Shown here: positions 22,985-34,599 of the stretch, one piece after another | How positions within the stretch are numbered: position 1 is the first letter of the stretch | Layout of the letters: every line of letters begins with the position of its first letter | NCBI RefSeq assembly: GCF_021730395.1 | Contig: NC_069375.1 | Span: 12,113,001-12,177,000 of the forward strand | Origin: Mercenaria mercenaria | Lineage: Eukaryota > Mollusca > Bivalvia > Venerida > Veneridae | DNA: 64,000 bases | Reading direction: 5' to 3' | Made by a program: the position numbers and the translations under genes | The notes under the pieces: generated by a model | Told to the model about the DNA's origin: nothing | The model's database searches: none | What the model saw: only the letters and a program-made list of their open reading frames with translations

Positions 22985-25870
22985 TTAATTTGTAGCTTTA
23001 AATATAATTAAGTATGAAAAACATTCTGTTTCGCCATGATACACCTTTAAAAATGTTTTCAATGATATAAATACACCTTTAAAAATCTTGAAGTATAAAG
23101 TAAACATACACATTATGGAACTGTTTATTCTATTTGAAATTTTAAATTAAGAGTTGTCGAATTGTGGTGGGGCTTGGTGCATGTGTGTTATTGTGTTCAA
23201 CTGAAATGAAATCATCCCTACTTCATTTGACAATTCGGGCACGGTGGTTTAGTGGAATATTTGAATAGCACTTTTCTGCGTGCTAGTTCATTCATTTCAT
23301 TTATACAGCTTGATGTTGCGTGACTCATGAATACAGCGGCAAAGAGCATTTTTATAGGTGCCACGCCAAACTATACACATACACCAGCTATTTAAGGGTT
23401 TTAAAAAAGATTAGCATATTATTAAACGTCTCATAAAATCATATGACCGGGAGATATAATAACTACGTCTAAAATAATATTGTAAAAACGCCTCAAGTTA
23501 CTGGATATCAATAAAAAGAAGTGATATGACAGAAATACGAAACTTAGAATAATTAATACATTGTACACGTGAAAATTAAAAAACCATGCAACAAAAGTAA
23601 CAGTTTCCATAACCACATGTATTTACATTAAATATCCACTGAATAACAATGTAGAACCAGAAGGGTATATACGGAAAATTCACATCACTGAAACGTTCCC
23701 ACTTGATTATGACAACAGTTGTAATTGTTTCTGGTTCATTTTTACAGGAAATTTTCATTTGGATCTGTCGTAGCTTTCTTGTTGGTCTAACACTGGATCT
23801 GCACGATCCTTGCAAATGCAAACATCTGTAACAAAATAGAACAATTATAGCACATGTGGTATGTTATTCCTACGAGAGTATATGCATTAGATATATCAAA
23901 ATTAACAACAAAAAATAAACACCAACATTTGGTTCTGTTTGAATGGCTTGAACAATGCCCAAGAACAATCATCGATAGAACAGTAAATGCAGGAATTTAG
24001 TAATCTAAGATACCAATTAAAGGTGGTTTCTACTTGAAGTTGATAATTTGCATTTAATTACCTTTAAACAATATATTTACAATACTAGTTTACCTTAATT
24101 AACATATAAACGCCCCATCTGCTGTTTGCTTTTTATGATTTTGGAAACTGTCTATCGTCTTGAATCAAAGTTCCTGCCTTGGTCTTTCGCAAATATGCCC
24201 ACTCCACACAAAATATGTCTAGCAGTTTTGATTTTGAGTATTTCAACATTGAAAGTCCTCATCACTTATAGTTTTCAAAATGAAACCTGACTCAGATTTC
24301 GTTATTTCTAGAATATGCAGGTTCTTGAATAAAACATATGATTCCTAAGGTAACAAATATGACAAATACCCCTTCCTCCTGTAGGTTTTTTTTAATTGCT
24401 GTGCAAAAGATTTGTTTTATCTAATTAATTTTAAGATCATGGTCCATATTCATACATTGTTTAAAGTGTAAGAAAAAATGCTTAGTATTGATAACCTAAG
24501 AAATATTTTATAACTGAGTCAATGTGGTATTCATAAAAACAACAAGAAATGCTTTTTGAGCATACTTATTCAAGTTGTGTTAACTAAACTACTGTTTTGG
24601 ACCGTGGCTTATCAGAAAACAGTGTTTGTTTAATTTCTTTTCAATGATTTTGATGTCTTAAACCTGTGTCTTTTACAAGATATCAATATACAGAATGAAT
24701 AACAAGGTCGACACAGGAGAGTGTATTATCCGACTGCATATTTAGACAGGGCCTGCTTAATTTAACATCCAAAATCTAAATGTTCAGATTTGTCTTTCAT
24801 TACCTTTTGCGAATTAGAATCTCCGAATTCAGATCAAGCGGAGTACGAACAGATAGGACACTTTCATATCGACAGAACATAATAATGTTATAAGTGTAGT
24901 GCATATTACCGGGCCTCTATCTCACTAATCGGGATAGAGGAAGGTATTGATTTGCATTTTCTAGGCCGTCTGTCTGACTTTCTGCCAAAAGGTTGTGTCG
25001 CCCATATCTTCAGAAGTATTTGACTTATCGCAATAAAACTATAAAAATGAAGTTGAACATGTGAGGTTGTGCACATGTTGACATGTTTATGATTTCAGCC
25101 TGTAACCGATTTGTTGTTACCCTTGGATTAGTAGCTTGTTCTGCTCTAAATGTGTATGATCCAGAGACATGAAATGTAACAAATATCAATCAGTTGTACA
25201 CTGGGTTCAAAGTCAAGTTCACCGTTGATGAAAAAAGACCGCTACTAGAAATAGGAAATAACACAAATGCTGCCCAAAACTTTAGATTGGATAAATATAT
25301 TGATATGAACTTTGATCTGTACAAATAGTTTATTGAAAAAAAAAAGACAAAAAAACAGGCCGGATAAATAAAGGTCAATGTCGTCATTACTACATGTTGA
25401 GGCGAACTTAGACGAAGATGAGCGTAAACTGCTAGCACGCTGAATTTCAAGAGCTCTGTTCAATAATAAATATTCCTCTACTGGTACTTAGGAGTCTTAT
25501 GGCTACACAGTTCGTCCGTCCGCCAGTCACAGAAAGTGGATCTATAGAGAGTATATAAAATGATTGCTGAAGTCTCCTTCATTACAGTATATTCCCAGAC
25601 AATTGTTTTAATTTGCTCGATAGTGGAACCTCCAAATAGGAAGGAAAATAGGGAAAATAAGATATATCGCATATTAAGTAGTGGTAGCCTTGTCATAGAA
25701 CCGTTTTATCCCATATGCAGTTCTCCGTACGCTACCTATTCGGCAGGTTTGTCGGAAGAATGGACAGACAGGCAAAGGAAAACCGATACCACACACCCTC
25801 CCCCATCCAAACCGTAAAAGAGTAGGGGCATAATAGATAATGTCAGAAGAAAACTTATTACATTTCGTCT
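22985..25870. other. Spacer between BHMT copies, no gene recognised
   Basis: AT-rich, with only short ORFs (none over 86 codons) that show no recognisable protein. A stretch near 24900-25030 (CCGGGCCTCTATCTCACTAA) looks like a dispersed repeat fragment. Confidence 0.5.
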
Positions 25871-26047
25871 TTAAGGTACTGGACTGGTATTGAAACTCGT
25901 CTAATTACGTGTAATTACATATTCCTCGTATGCGATTTCGGCATTATTCGGTAAGAATAGATAATTATTTTTCATAACGAGGTCGCATACAGAGATTTCG
26001 TAATCGAACGGAAAATACCGATTGTCATTACGGGTCCACTACCTTAA
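25871..26047. mobile_element. 177-bp TTAA-flanked MITE
   Basis: Ends TTAAGGTACTGGAC and mirror (rc TTAAGGTAGTGGACCCGTAA). Inner arms around GTATGCGATTTCG and CGAGGTCGCATAC also pair. Related in its ends to the nested element at 13717. Confidence 0.7.
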
Positions 26048-26262
26048 AATCGCATTCTTCTTGTACACACTTCAAACATGAGCGATGTATTCTATGTGTA
26101 GCTCTTTCTCGTTCGGTTTAAAGTCGTAGTAATTTTTTAGGTTAGATTGTCATTACTGGTCCACTACCTTAAAATCGCATCTTCAAACATGAGCGATCTG
26201 TTATATTTGTACTTCTTTGCGTGTTCGGTTTAAAGTCTTTGAATATTTTTAGGTCAGATAGT
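26021..26262. repeat. 125-bp tandem duplication including a MITE end
   Basis: The right end of the MITE plus about 100 bp of flank (ATTGTCATTAC, then GGTCCACTACCTTAAAATCG, through GTTCGGTTTAAAGTC) is repeated once, units starting at 26021 and 26146. The second unit has small deletions. Confidence 0.75.
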
Positions 26263-27327
26263 GACTTTTCAGGTTTGTAGTGGAGAAAGGTCTTGTGTGT
26301 CCCTTGCAGACATTTGTCAAGGCACTGAAACGGCCCTGAGTAAAAGACATTGACTCTCCGTGTCAATAATGCAGTTTCTGCAACTGAAACATGAAATTCT
26401 TCAGAGCAGGGAATTGAACCAACAATCATAAAAAGAAAGTGAGGTGAAGCCAGCCACCACAAACATTCGGCATTAAAGACTCTCTTTTTGAAGTAAATGT
26501 TCCTAAAGAAAATTAACTATAATCTGCGACTGTTCCATTTCATTTATTTCATTGACTGTGTCTTCTACACTTATCAAAAGTCTTTCTGTTATAATACTGA
26601 TATGTTTGCAAAATTCTCTACTATGCGACTCCACCACACATGGCTATTGTAGAAAATCAGCTTAATTTAAGGTATTTTCTTAGTTAAATTGCCTCCACAT
26701 ATTACCAGGCCATCAGCAGATCCATCAGTGCTTCTTTCATTTGTTCAAGCCAAACGCGTAATTACAGCCCCAAGACAGATACAGTTTTTGGCATTATTTC
26801 AGGCGTGTGATGGCAGGTAGGTAGAACCACTTGCTTTCGAAAATTCCGGGAAAATTCTGGGATTGTTATCACACATGACAAAGAATTTAGCCTCTCTAAG
26901 CAACAGACGGGAGGGATGGGTGATCCGTAGAAAGCTGTAATTACTCAAACAATACATAACAGAAAGAAAACTAAGTAAAAGGACAAACAAATGACCATTT
27001 ATTTAGAAATGTATACGTCCCTGTATTTACGCACAATTTCTACATTTCAAATTTAATATAAATGAAAACTTTAGAAAAGTAGCGTTGTAGACAGGTCATA
27101 ATTCACAATTATTTACAACATAATATTCTTTATAAAATTATGTTATCGGAAATATAGTATATACAGTTTACTAAATAAATTCATGAACGAAAGTCTCTTC
27201 TTAACGCAAATATTGTTGATTGAATTAATATTATAAACGTTTATAACGTGGGTAAAAGTTTCTTATGTCAACTTGTGCAGAATCAAGCAGAAACATTGAA
27301 AGTGCAATAAAAAAAAAGCGAATACAG

Positions 27328-27333
27328 TTTATT
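27328..27333 (-). terminator. Polyadenylation signal of BHMT-like gene B
   Basis: AATAAA on the - strand, 87 nt past the stop codon, in the same context as in copy A. Confidence 0.6.
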
Positions 27334-27419
27334 TGTCATCATCAGTTAAAAAAGCGGCCTTATTCTCTGTCGGCTCCTCTATCAGTTCTTGCTTAAACCA
27401 AATATACAATTTGTTATCG

Positions 27420-30400
27420 TCAATCAAAATCCCCGCCCTTATTTGCCCTAAGGTCCTCCGTGAATTCTTTCCTAAACTTGGATTTGTCACCAAAAATGTA
27501 GTGTTTCTTCATATCTGGAGCATATTTACTGGCTGGTGGTGTACGACCGTATACTTCGGCTATGATTCGGGTCAAGTTTGCGGAGTTGCCACAACAGAGG
27601 CCCACGTATTGTATTCCCATTTCTTTACACTCTTTGGCAAATTCCTCCACTTTTGTCCGGCTACACTGGCAAGCACAGAGGTCCAGTGGAAAAGCACGTC
27701 TTTCTAGTATTATAGATAATATATTATTATTATTATTATTATACCAGATTTGTTGAGCGCCCTTTTCATATGGAATATACGTTCAAAGTCGCTTTACAAT
27801 TAAACATGTGACATATCGCAGATATATAGGAAAATAACAAAACATGACATATGCAATCACAAAACTGAAACTGAACAATTTGATTAAAATCTAAATATTA
27901 ATAATATATCATGTTTTGTTAATATAGTTACTATAGTGTTAAATAAGGTTATGTGCATTATGTCACGCGTAAATATATTGCACACGGTGTCAACATAATT
28001 AAATAATTATCGACGTTAAACTGAAACAATATTTTGATAACACTTACTAGTTCCTGGAACAGTCAATGCAGTAAATACTGGTTCTTTAGGAGTTGTGTTG
28101 TAAGGAACCGGAAGTGCTGCAATTGGTCCCTAAAATAAATATAATATGTTATAATACACGAGTGCATGATGTGTAATTGCGATTCATGAATTTGTACCAA
28201 AAATAGTGCAATTACACGTATACATGTAAACGCACGTCACTTCCGTACACTGTACTATCTAAACATTAAAAAAAGTTTTGCACAAAAGAGGACGAAATTA
28301 CATTGTTGCATGTCATAATTTCTATATAATTCAAATTGTTCAAAATTGTCTATGTTAAGCTACGTGTGTGTACCATCGACTCAAAGCATAACTTTTCAAA
28401 TGTAATAACAGTTTCAGTAATATTCAAATTAGGCACAAGCTTTGTCTTAGGAGAAAAGTTAAACTTGCAAGTCGGTAGTTTAGATCCTAACAGTGAGTTA
28501 GCATTTTGATGTATAAATAAGCTAAGTTATATAAACACACTAAACGACTAAGTGTTAGCATTTTGATGTATAAATAATCTGAGTTATATATACATACTAA
28601 ACGACGAAGTGTTAGCATTTTGATGTATAAATAATCTGAGTTATATATACACATTAAACGACTAAGCGTCTAACCTTGCACACTTCCTTGATTTTTTTCA
28701 AAATCGGAAGCATCGTGTCTGGTCCCGCAAAGCAATTAAGGCCAACAACAGCAGCACCAGCTTCCTCAAGATTCTTACAGGCTTCAACTACTCCAACACC
28801 ATCAACGAGAGTGTCCTTTGCAGATGCAGAGAGTGTTATCACAGCCGGTACCCCTAGTTTGTAATAAATAAATAAGCACGAAATGGTTTGGATCCAGCGG
28901 AAACACAATAATAAGTTATTAGCTATGTATAGTAACTACAAGCTTAGTTTGAAAGTCATTACTTAGTAGTTTACTTTTGATTTTAGTAAGTACCTTGCAT
29001 TATGCACATTTTGTGACATTATAGTTAGTGGAAGCTAGGACAGTTCTCAGCAAAAAATACCTTTTTTTAAAAAAAATGTTACTGAAAAGATGTTCTGACA
29101 GTTACAGTATCAAGTGTGCAAGGACAACTGATTGATAGCTGACAATCGAAATAGAAACATACCTTTGCCATATTTTTTTATACATTCCAGGGCTAACATC
29201 GCTTCTCCTGTGTCCATATACGTCTCCCCGAGAATGAAATCCGCCCCCATTTCTACTGCGATTTCTATCTGCTCCTGTGTATTTGAATATGTTTTATTAG
29301 TGATGTTTACATACGATCCGAAACCACAAGTACAGTGCTATGCCGATCGAGTAAACAATGTAGTAAAAACTGGAATTCGTTTAAGCTTACTACTGGTATT
29401 GCTCATGCGTCGTTGCTCAAAAGACTTCAGTTTGATAAGATACTTTGATTCAAATGAAAAGAAAATACAGAAGGCATTTTTCTCTTTTTCAGAGATGTTG
29501 TCAAAACAAGGACGACGATCTCAACCCTTACCCTACTAAATTTCTGTAATGAGCTTGTCCTCTTTCAGTTTGGACAATGCCATTAACTGTTAAAAGGGGT
29601 GCATATCAAAAAGATACTGACTGAATGGCGAAAGTGCAGTTTATACTATGTTCTGGTAGCAAAGACAAAATTATCGTGTCAAGCATGATAAGAGTTATGA
29701 TTTTTTTTTAAATATGACAAATAAGCTATAAAAACACATCCACATCTTTATTGTTCATACCTTAAACATAGCTTCCGTAATTTTGTGTGATTCCTCATCT
29801 CCTGTAACGTACACAGCTGAGTTGCAAATGTTTCCCGCCATAAGACAACCATGTTCGTCTGCTACTTCTCTAGCCATCCTCAGAGCGGCTTTGTTGATGG
29901 CCTCTAGGTCGTCTTCTCTTCCCACTACCCGCAATTTCTCTCGATGCGCGTAATACTTAAATAAAAAAAAAGTTTTAGAATAGCTTTAAGTTGCATTATC
30001 TTGTTATATTTTGACTCTTCTGACTTATTAAACGCATGCCATTATAATAAAATAATTACTTATTTACTTACTTACTTATACAGAAACTTATATTTTACAA
30101 CTAAAATATTTGTTGAATTGTTCGGAAAAAAGTTTTATTACCCAGATTCTGTCTCCTCTTTTATACTTAAATTCTTTTATTGTTTTATTACAAGATATTT
30201 AAAAAAATGTTGCTCATATGTTTAATTTGTTTGTTTGTTGTCACACCGACACAAATATATATCAATATTGGTCATATGGTTACCCTCTAGCTTTTAGTAA
30301 TTTAGTTAAGTGGAGGAGGGGGGGGGGGGGGGGGGGGGGGCTATAGGACATCATTATATCATATGTGGGCAGCTGGATGTTTTTCTCATGTCAAGAAGTC

Positions 30401-32964
30401 ATTTATACAAAAAACAAGCAAGGTCTCAAACTTTCAGCGTCGAGGGAAATGATACAAAATCAGCGGCCGTAACCGTTTGGCAACTACGAACAGTCGTGTT
30501 TCGAATATGTGCAAAAACAATGTTACATAATTCAAATGAGCCGCGCCATGAGAAAACCAACATAGTGGGTTTGAGACCAGCATGGATCCAGACCAGCCTG
30601 CGCATCCGCGCAGTCTGGTCAGGATCCATGCTGTTCGCTAACAGTTTCTCCAATTCCAATAGGCTTTAAAAGCGAACAGCATGGAACCTGACCAGACTGC
30701 GCGGATGCGCAGGCTGGTCTGGATCCATGCTGGTCGCAAAGCCACTATGTTGTTTTTCCCATGGCACGGCTCAAATGTAATTTTATATACATGTATAACA
30801 TGTAAATAGTGTAGAAGTTAAATAATGGAAAGCTTTTAAGTGCATTACAACCTACCGTAAATGCCAGAACTACGTCACTTCCGGCATGAACAAATTCTTC
30901 ATATAATTGCCGCAGAACTTCCGGGTGTTCCACGCTGACAACAGGAACAAAAGGTCCCGCTGACATGTATCCTCTCCTCTCAATTTCAAAGAGAAAACCC
31001 TCCGCCACAATAACAGACCCTCCATTCTGCAGTCTTTCTAGAAGCCCTGTAAATTGATACGTTAACCGTTGTGTTAAAAGGGAACAATTATTTATTGCCG
31101 ATTAAATAAATAAAAATCTATATAAGAAAGCAAGGGTATTTTTGTATTATTATGTGAGTTTTCCTGAAGTTGACCTGATCAAAGCCCTACTCCCTAAAAA
31201 GAAAAGAAGTAAAACAACAACAACAACAACAACAAAATAAACACAGGTTTTATCGAAAGCGAAAGTTTTAATTAATCCAAAACAAAACTAACACTAATAT
31301 TTTTAATGCCTTATAGAAAACAAAAGGCATTTTAACTGTTTCTCTTTTGTTTAAAACTGCGTGGGAATTTGAAATTGATATGGATATTGACATGCTTATT
31401 TGGCCAAAAGATTAAATGAGCCACGCCATGAGAAAACCAACATAGTGGTTTTGCAACCAGCATGGATCCAGACCAACCTGCGCATCCGCGAAATCTGGTC
31501 AATACCCATGCTGTTCGCTAACGGTTTCTCTAATTGCAATAGGCTTTGAAAGCGAACAGCGTGGATCCTGACCAGATGGCGCGGCTCAAATAGTAATTAG
31601 ATTTTCAAACATGTACCAATATGGATTTTCAACACGAGTGAAGAAATTTTATAATGCAATAAAATTTATTTCACTTAATATATATCAGTACACTATTTAA
31701 CACGAGTGAAGTTCATTTTACCACCGGTTGACAATTATAAAAGTAATTAATATGCTATAAGACTTTGAAAATATTAATATTAAAAGTAAAGTACTTTTCA
31801 TTATCAGAAACATATTGTTTAAATGACTTGTGAAAAAGATTTTTAAAAAATGTGAATTTTGTGACCGTGGCAGCATTAATTCACTAACAACCCTCACTTT
31901 CGGAATGGTATGAGTATGAAAATGTTTCATGTAATTAGTAGTGTATATCGGCCTTTCTTCACCATCATTTTAAGAATACATTAAATCTACGCAAAATATT
32001 TCCATGCCATATAAAAGTTTTTCTTGGAAGCCAGAGAAATTGTTTTATATAATTTGTAAATAACGTCAATGGTGTTAACACGTTTGTCTTAATCACGGCA
32101 AGTACTGTTTTAACAGTTTATATCTTTGTAAATACTTAAGATTGATTCTTGAATTTTCTAGGAAATGTCTTTGAAGCTGTTTTTTTTTGTGTGTAAATCA
32201 CAATTTGAAATAAGTTTTGAAAATTCTGTCGTAAACACTACTTTCCCAGCCTCCGGGCTATTTATAATACGATAACAACAATCATCTCATTATTAACATT
32301 GATATAAACGTTTAATATACAGTCAGAAGTATTTCAAACTGTGATATACGCTGATCATTTTCCTTAAGTTATTTGAAACATCAGAACTTGGGTTGGTAAA
32401 GATGTTTCAACACCATACACTATTACAAAAACATGCATACTCCCCCATAACCTATGTTATTATATGTTCTAAAAGTAGCCTAATTTTATTGGCCGAAACC
32501 GCTCATCATCTTTCAAAATATATTTCATGTTTAATGATTAATTGGGTTCCCCCGATTAAACATGACCACGGAATATATTTACTACGTTGCAACATTATTT
32601 GTTTCTTGTTCACAAACCTTAACCCATATAATAACAGTTATTGAATCTCGAGCCATTGGATGTGATGTGATATTCACCGGAAGCGGGCAATATTGACCTC
32701 GGCTATCGCCCTCTTCCGGTGAATATCACATCATATCCAATGGCTAAATATTCAATAATTGTATATTATTAATTTTTTCTGCATTAAATAACACAACGAT
32801 AAAATAATACAGTCCCGTTGACGACATAAAAATGTATCTATAATAGCTACATTTCTATACCATAATCTCTTGATAATAAATGACCAAATTTCGTCCGGCT
32901 TTAAATTGTGTTTCTCCCTTTAAAACGTTATAAACATAAACAAATGATTACCTTTCTTTGTCAT
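27420..32964 (-). CDS. BHMT: Betaine-homocysteine S-methyltransferase-like, copy B
   Basis: Seven exons of exactly the same lengths as copy A: 32952-32964, 30856-31046, 29761-29955, 29163-29274, 28675-28853, 28048-28129, 27420-27703. Product 351 aa, beginning MTKKG and ending GGDFD. It differs from copy A at about ten residues, mostly conservative (Glu/Asp in AGSxVV, Val/Ala in LExIN, Ser/Arg in ALxMA, Phe/Tyr in GETxMD, Arg/Gly in KEMxIQ). Zinc Cys211, Cys294 and Cys295 are kept, as are the unusual Glu20, Phe37 and Thr151. Both copies look functional, so this is a recent duplication with both members retained. The gene lies head-to-head with the PIPOX-like gene, 2.8 kb between start codons. 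The same family reaction is expected (betaine plus homocysteine to dimethylglycine plus methionine), with the same doubt about the methyl donor. Confidence 0.9.
27722..27905 (-). mobile_element. SINE tail fragment in BHMT-B intron 6
   Basis: (ATT)n followed by ATACCAGATTTGTTGAGCGC and CCCTTTTCATATGG matches the tail of the SINE at 40499-40893. Copy A lacks it at the equivalent site (about 6615), so it inserted after the duplication. Confidence 0.65.
28497..28672. repeat. Three 57-bp tandem units at the exon 5 donor, BHMT-B
   Basis: Units starting TTAGCATTTTGATGTATAAA at about 28499, 28556 and 28613, ending at the splice donor of exon 5 (exon begins at 28675). Copy A has one unit (9900-9958). 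The splice donor sits only after the last unit. Confidence 0.9.
30318..30340. repeat. Poly-G tract (23 nt), BHMT-B intron 2
   Basis: Uninterrupted run of 23 G on the + strand (C on the transcribed strand of this gene's RNA). Length should be treated as approximate. Confidence 0.9.
30538..30772 (+). mobile_element. 235-bp fold-back repeat in BHMT-B intron 2
   Basis: Arms of about 100 bp: GAGCCGCGCCATGAGAAAAC, then CCAGCATGGATCCAGACCAG, mirrored after a 35-bp spacer (AACAGTTTCTCCAATTCC). AAAT flanks both sides, a likely target duplication. Copy A has no such element at the matching place (about 12680). A repeat of this exact type is, from memory, abundant in venerid clams. Confidence 0.85.
31214..31233. 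repeat. (CAA)n microsatellite, BHMT-B intron 1
   Basis: About seven repeats; positional counterpart of 13219-13248. Confidence 0.85.
31418..31587 (+). mobile_element. Fold-back repeat with shortened right arm, BHMT-B intron 1
   Basis: Same family as 30538-30772, but about 65 bp are missing from the right arm, so only the outer end GGCGCGGCTC and inner part remain. AAAT lies on both sides. Copy A lacks it at about 14672. Confidence 0.8.
32639..32757. mobile_element. 119-bp fold-back element in BHMT-B intron 1
   Basis: GCCATTGGATGTGATGTGAT, then ATTCACCGGAAG, mirrored around an approximately 25-bp loop; the outer ends TATTGAAT and ATTCAATA also pair. No coding capacity. Confidence 0.8.
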
Positions 32965-33034
32965 TTTCAAGATATGTTGTCAAGTTCTGTGCTATTGATC
33001 CCAAGGTTTAAAGTGAATGGGTAAATACAGCCCG

Positions 33035-33041
33035 TTTTATA
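33035..33041 (-). promoter_or_regulatory. Likely TATA box of BHMT-like gene B
   Basis: TATAAAA on the - strand (context GTATAAAACGGGCTG) 71-77 nt before the ATG, predicting a transcription start near 33008 and a 5' leader of about 45 nt. It stands out from the surrounding sequence better than the candidate in copy A. Confidence 0.45.
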
Positions 33042-33044
33042 CTG

Positions 33045-34353
33045 AATATTTTCATGTTTCAAGACAGAACCGGTTTAATTCTTTTCTACGTAAGTGATTT
33101 TAATTTTACAGTAACACTTTCTTTAAGTGATGCCTGGAACCACAAGACCGGTCAATTTAAACAAAGCACTGTTTGATACAACAGGTTTACTTTTTACAGT
33201 CTTGCGTTGTCTGGCGTCTGTTATGTTGAAAAAGTTGTAAAGCACGATTACATTTAGGTAGTCCCTTTTACTTAATACGCCTTGGTTCCTACTTTAACAT
33301 ACTTGGGTCTGATATTTCATCCTGCGTCTCTTTGAAACGCTACAATATGTCATTGTAACACGAAATGTTATTAGCAGCGCGTAGCGAAGAATATATAATA
33401 TAATTATTTAACATATGTCGCTATATTGTAAAAAGATATGGATTTTCCCAGTTCATGTAATGGACAAGGTGAAAAGGTTGTACGGTATTTTGTGGTCCAT
33501 TTACTAGTTTCCAAAGGTTATACGTTCAAAATAGGTTTAAACAAGGCCCGCTCTGAACTGGTCTAAATTGGATGATTTACCAGGTTATTATCAACATACT
33601 TTATCTGTAAATATTTTGGGAAATTTTATCTATAAGGAGCAATATTTCAGACAACGTGACATGAACATGACTGTTTTTGCAGACGACAACAATGTCGGTC
33701 AAATTGCGTTGCATTGTGTAGACATGAAAATTAAAAACTAGATTCTCATCTGCTCTTAGGAAACCGGCACTGATTTTTTTACAAATTGATTATCAAACTT
33801 AAACATGACGACACACGCATATCTATTTTACAAGGCTTTCAGAAAGACTTCATTGCGGAATACAGGAACAATCCTGTATGTAATTTCGGCATTCTCACTT
33901 TTTTTCAGAAAGTCACATGCCCGTTGTATGATATTCACATCCGTGGAATATACTGAATTGTCTATCGAAATGCTTACAAACAGAAATTGTCGAGTGTTAT
34001 ATTTGGTCCAAGGTTCAAGTCCCCATTGCAACTGACAGAAGTAATAAAACAAAACAAAAAACGCCGCATAACATTGAGTGGTTTATTCTAGACTTTGAAT
34101 GTGCTCATGTCAGAACGGAAGCAATAGTTAAAAATTTACTATGGAATTACAAATTTTCTATCAATTCCATTGTGATAATTAGGACATCTGATATAGTCTG
34201 ACTAAAAACAAATGTAGGAAATAGTGCCGAAATGTAGGATGAAAAGCAATACTCTTAGAAACAATAAAAACAGTACATTGTAAATAACTTTCCATTTTCT
34301 TCCTAGTTCTTAAATGGTTTAGAACTGTACCCGTACATATGAAAAAAAGACCA
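33045..34353. other. Divergent intergenic region between BHMT-B and PIPOX, part 1
   Basis: No gene or known repeat seen. Promoter-proximal elements of both genes should lie in this region and its continuation to 35770. Confidence 0.5.
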
Positions 34354-34599
34354 GGGTCCGATTGCTTGAAACTTTAACCAGCTGTTAAAACTTACCTCCG
34401 GTTAGATTTTGATTCAAAATACTAGACTTGGTGGGATACACTTGTATGATATTTTGATTATATTGTAAAGATTTTCCAGTCTTCAAAATTCTTACCTCAT
34501 ACATTTGTTTTTCAAAGTCTTCTGAAATGCCGAAAAATAACTCTAAAGTTAATCAACAGTTAGCTTAATCGCCTGTTAAAGTTTCGAACAACTGGGCCC
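34354..34599. mobile_element. 246-bp inverted-repeat MITE
   Basis: Ends GGGTCCGATTGCTTGAAACT and mirror (rc GGGCCCAGTTGTTCGAAACT), both continuing TTAAC. Internal AACAG motifs pair as well. It lies within the shared upstream region of BHMT-B and PIPOX. Confidence 0.75.

Larger units (their letters stand above)
26486..32985. repeat. Segmental duplication, copy B (BHMT-like gene B)
   Basis: Second copy of the segment described at 5391-20760, about 21 kb downstream and in the same orientation. Its introns are much shorter, chiefly intron 1 (1.9 kb against 7.7 kb) and intron 6 (0.35 kb shared core without the copy A insertions). Confidence 0.9.

Noticed and set aside
26380-26460. tRNA-like box B (GGTTCAATTCCCTGCT on the - strand) as a tRNA gene or SINE
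   Set aside because: No matching box A, no cloverleaf stems and no recognisable SINE tail.
30310-30669. 119-codon + strand ORF starting in a Gly run
   Set aside because: It is a translation of the poly-G tract and the fold-back repeat.
32393-32644. 83-codon ORF in BHMT-B intron 1
   Set aside because: Only part of it aligns with copy A, where it is not open; no domain.
34005-34035. GGTTCAAGTCCCC as part of a tRNA gene
   Set aside because: Box B-like only; the upstream sequence lacks a plausible box A and cloverleaf.
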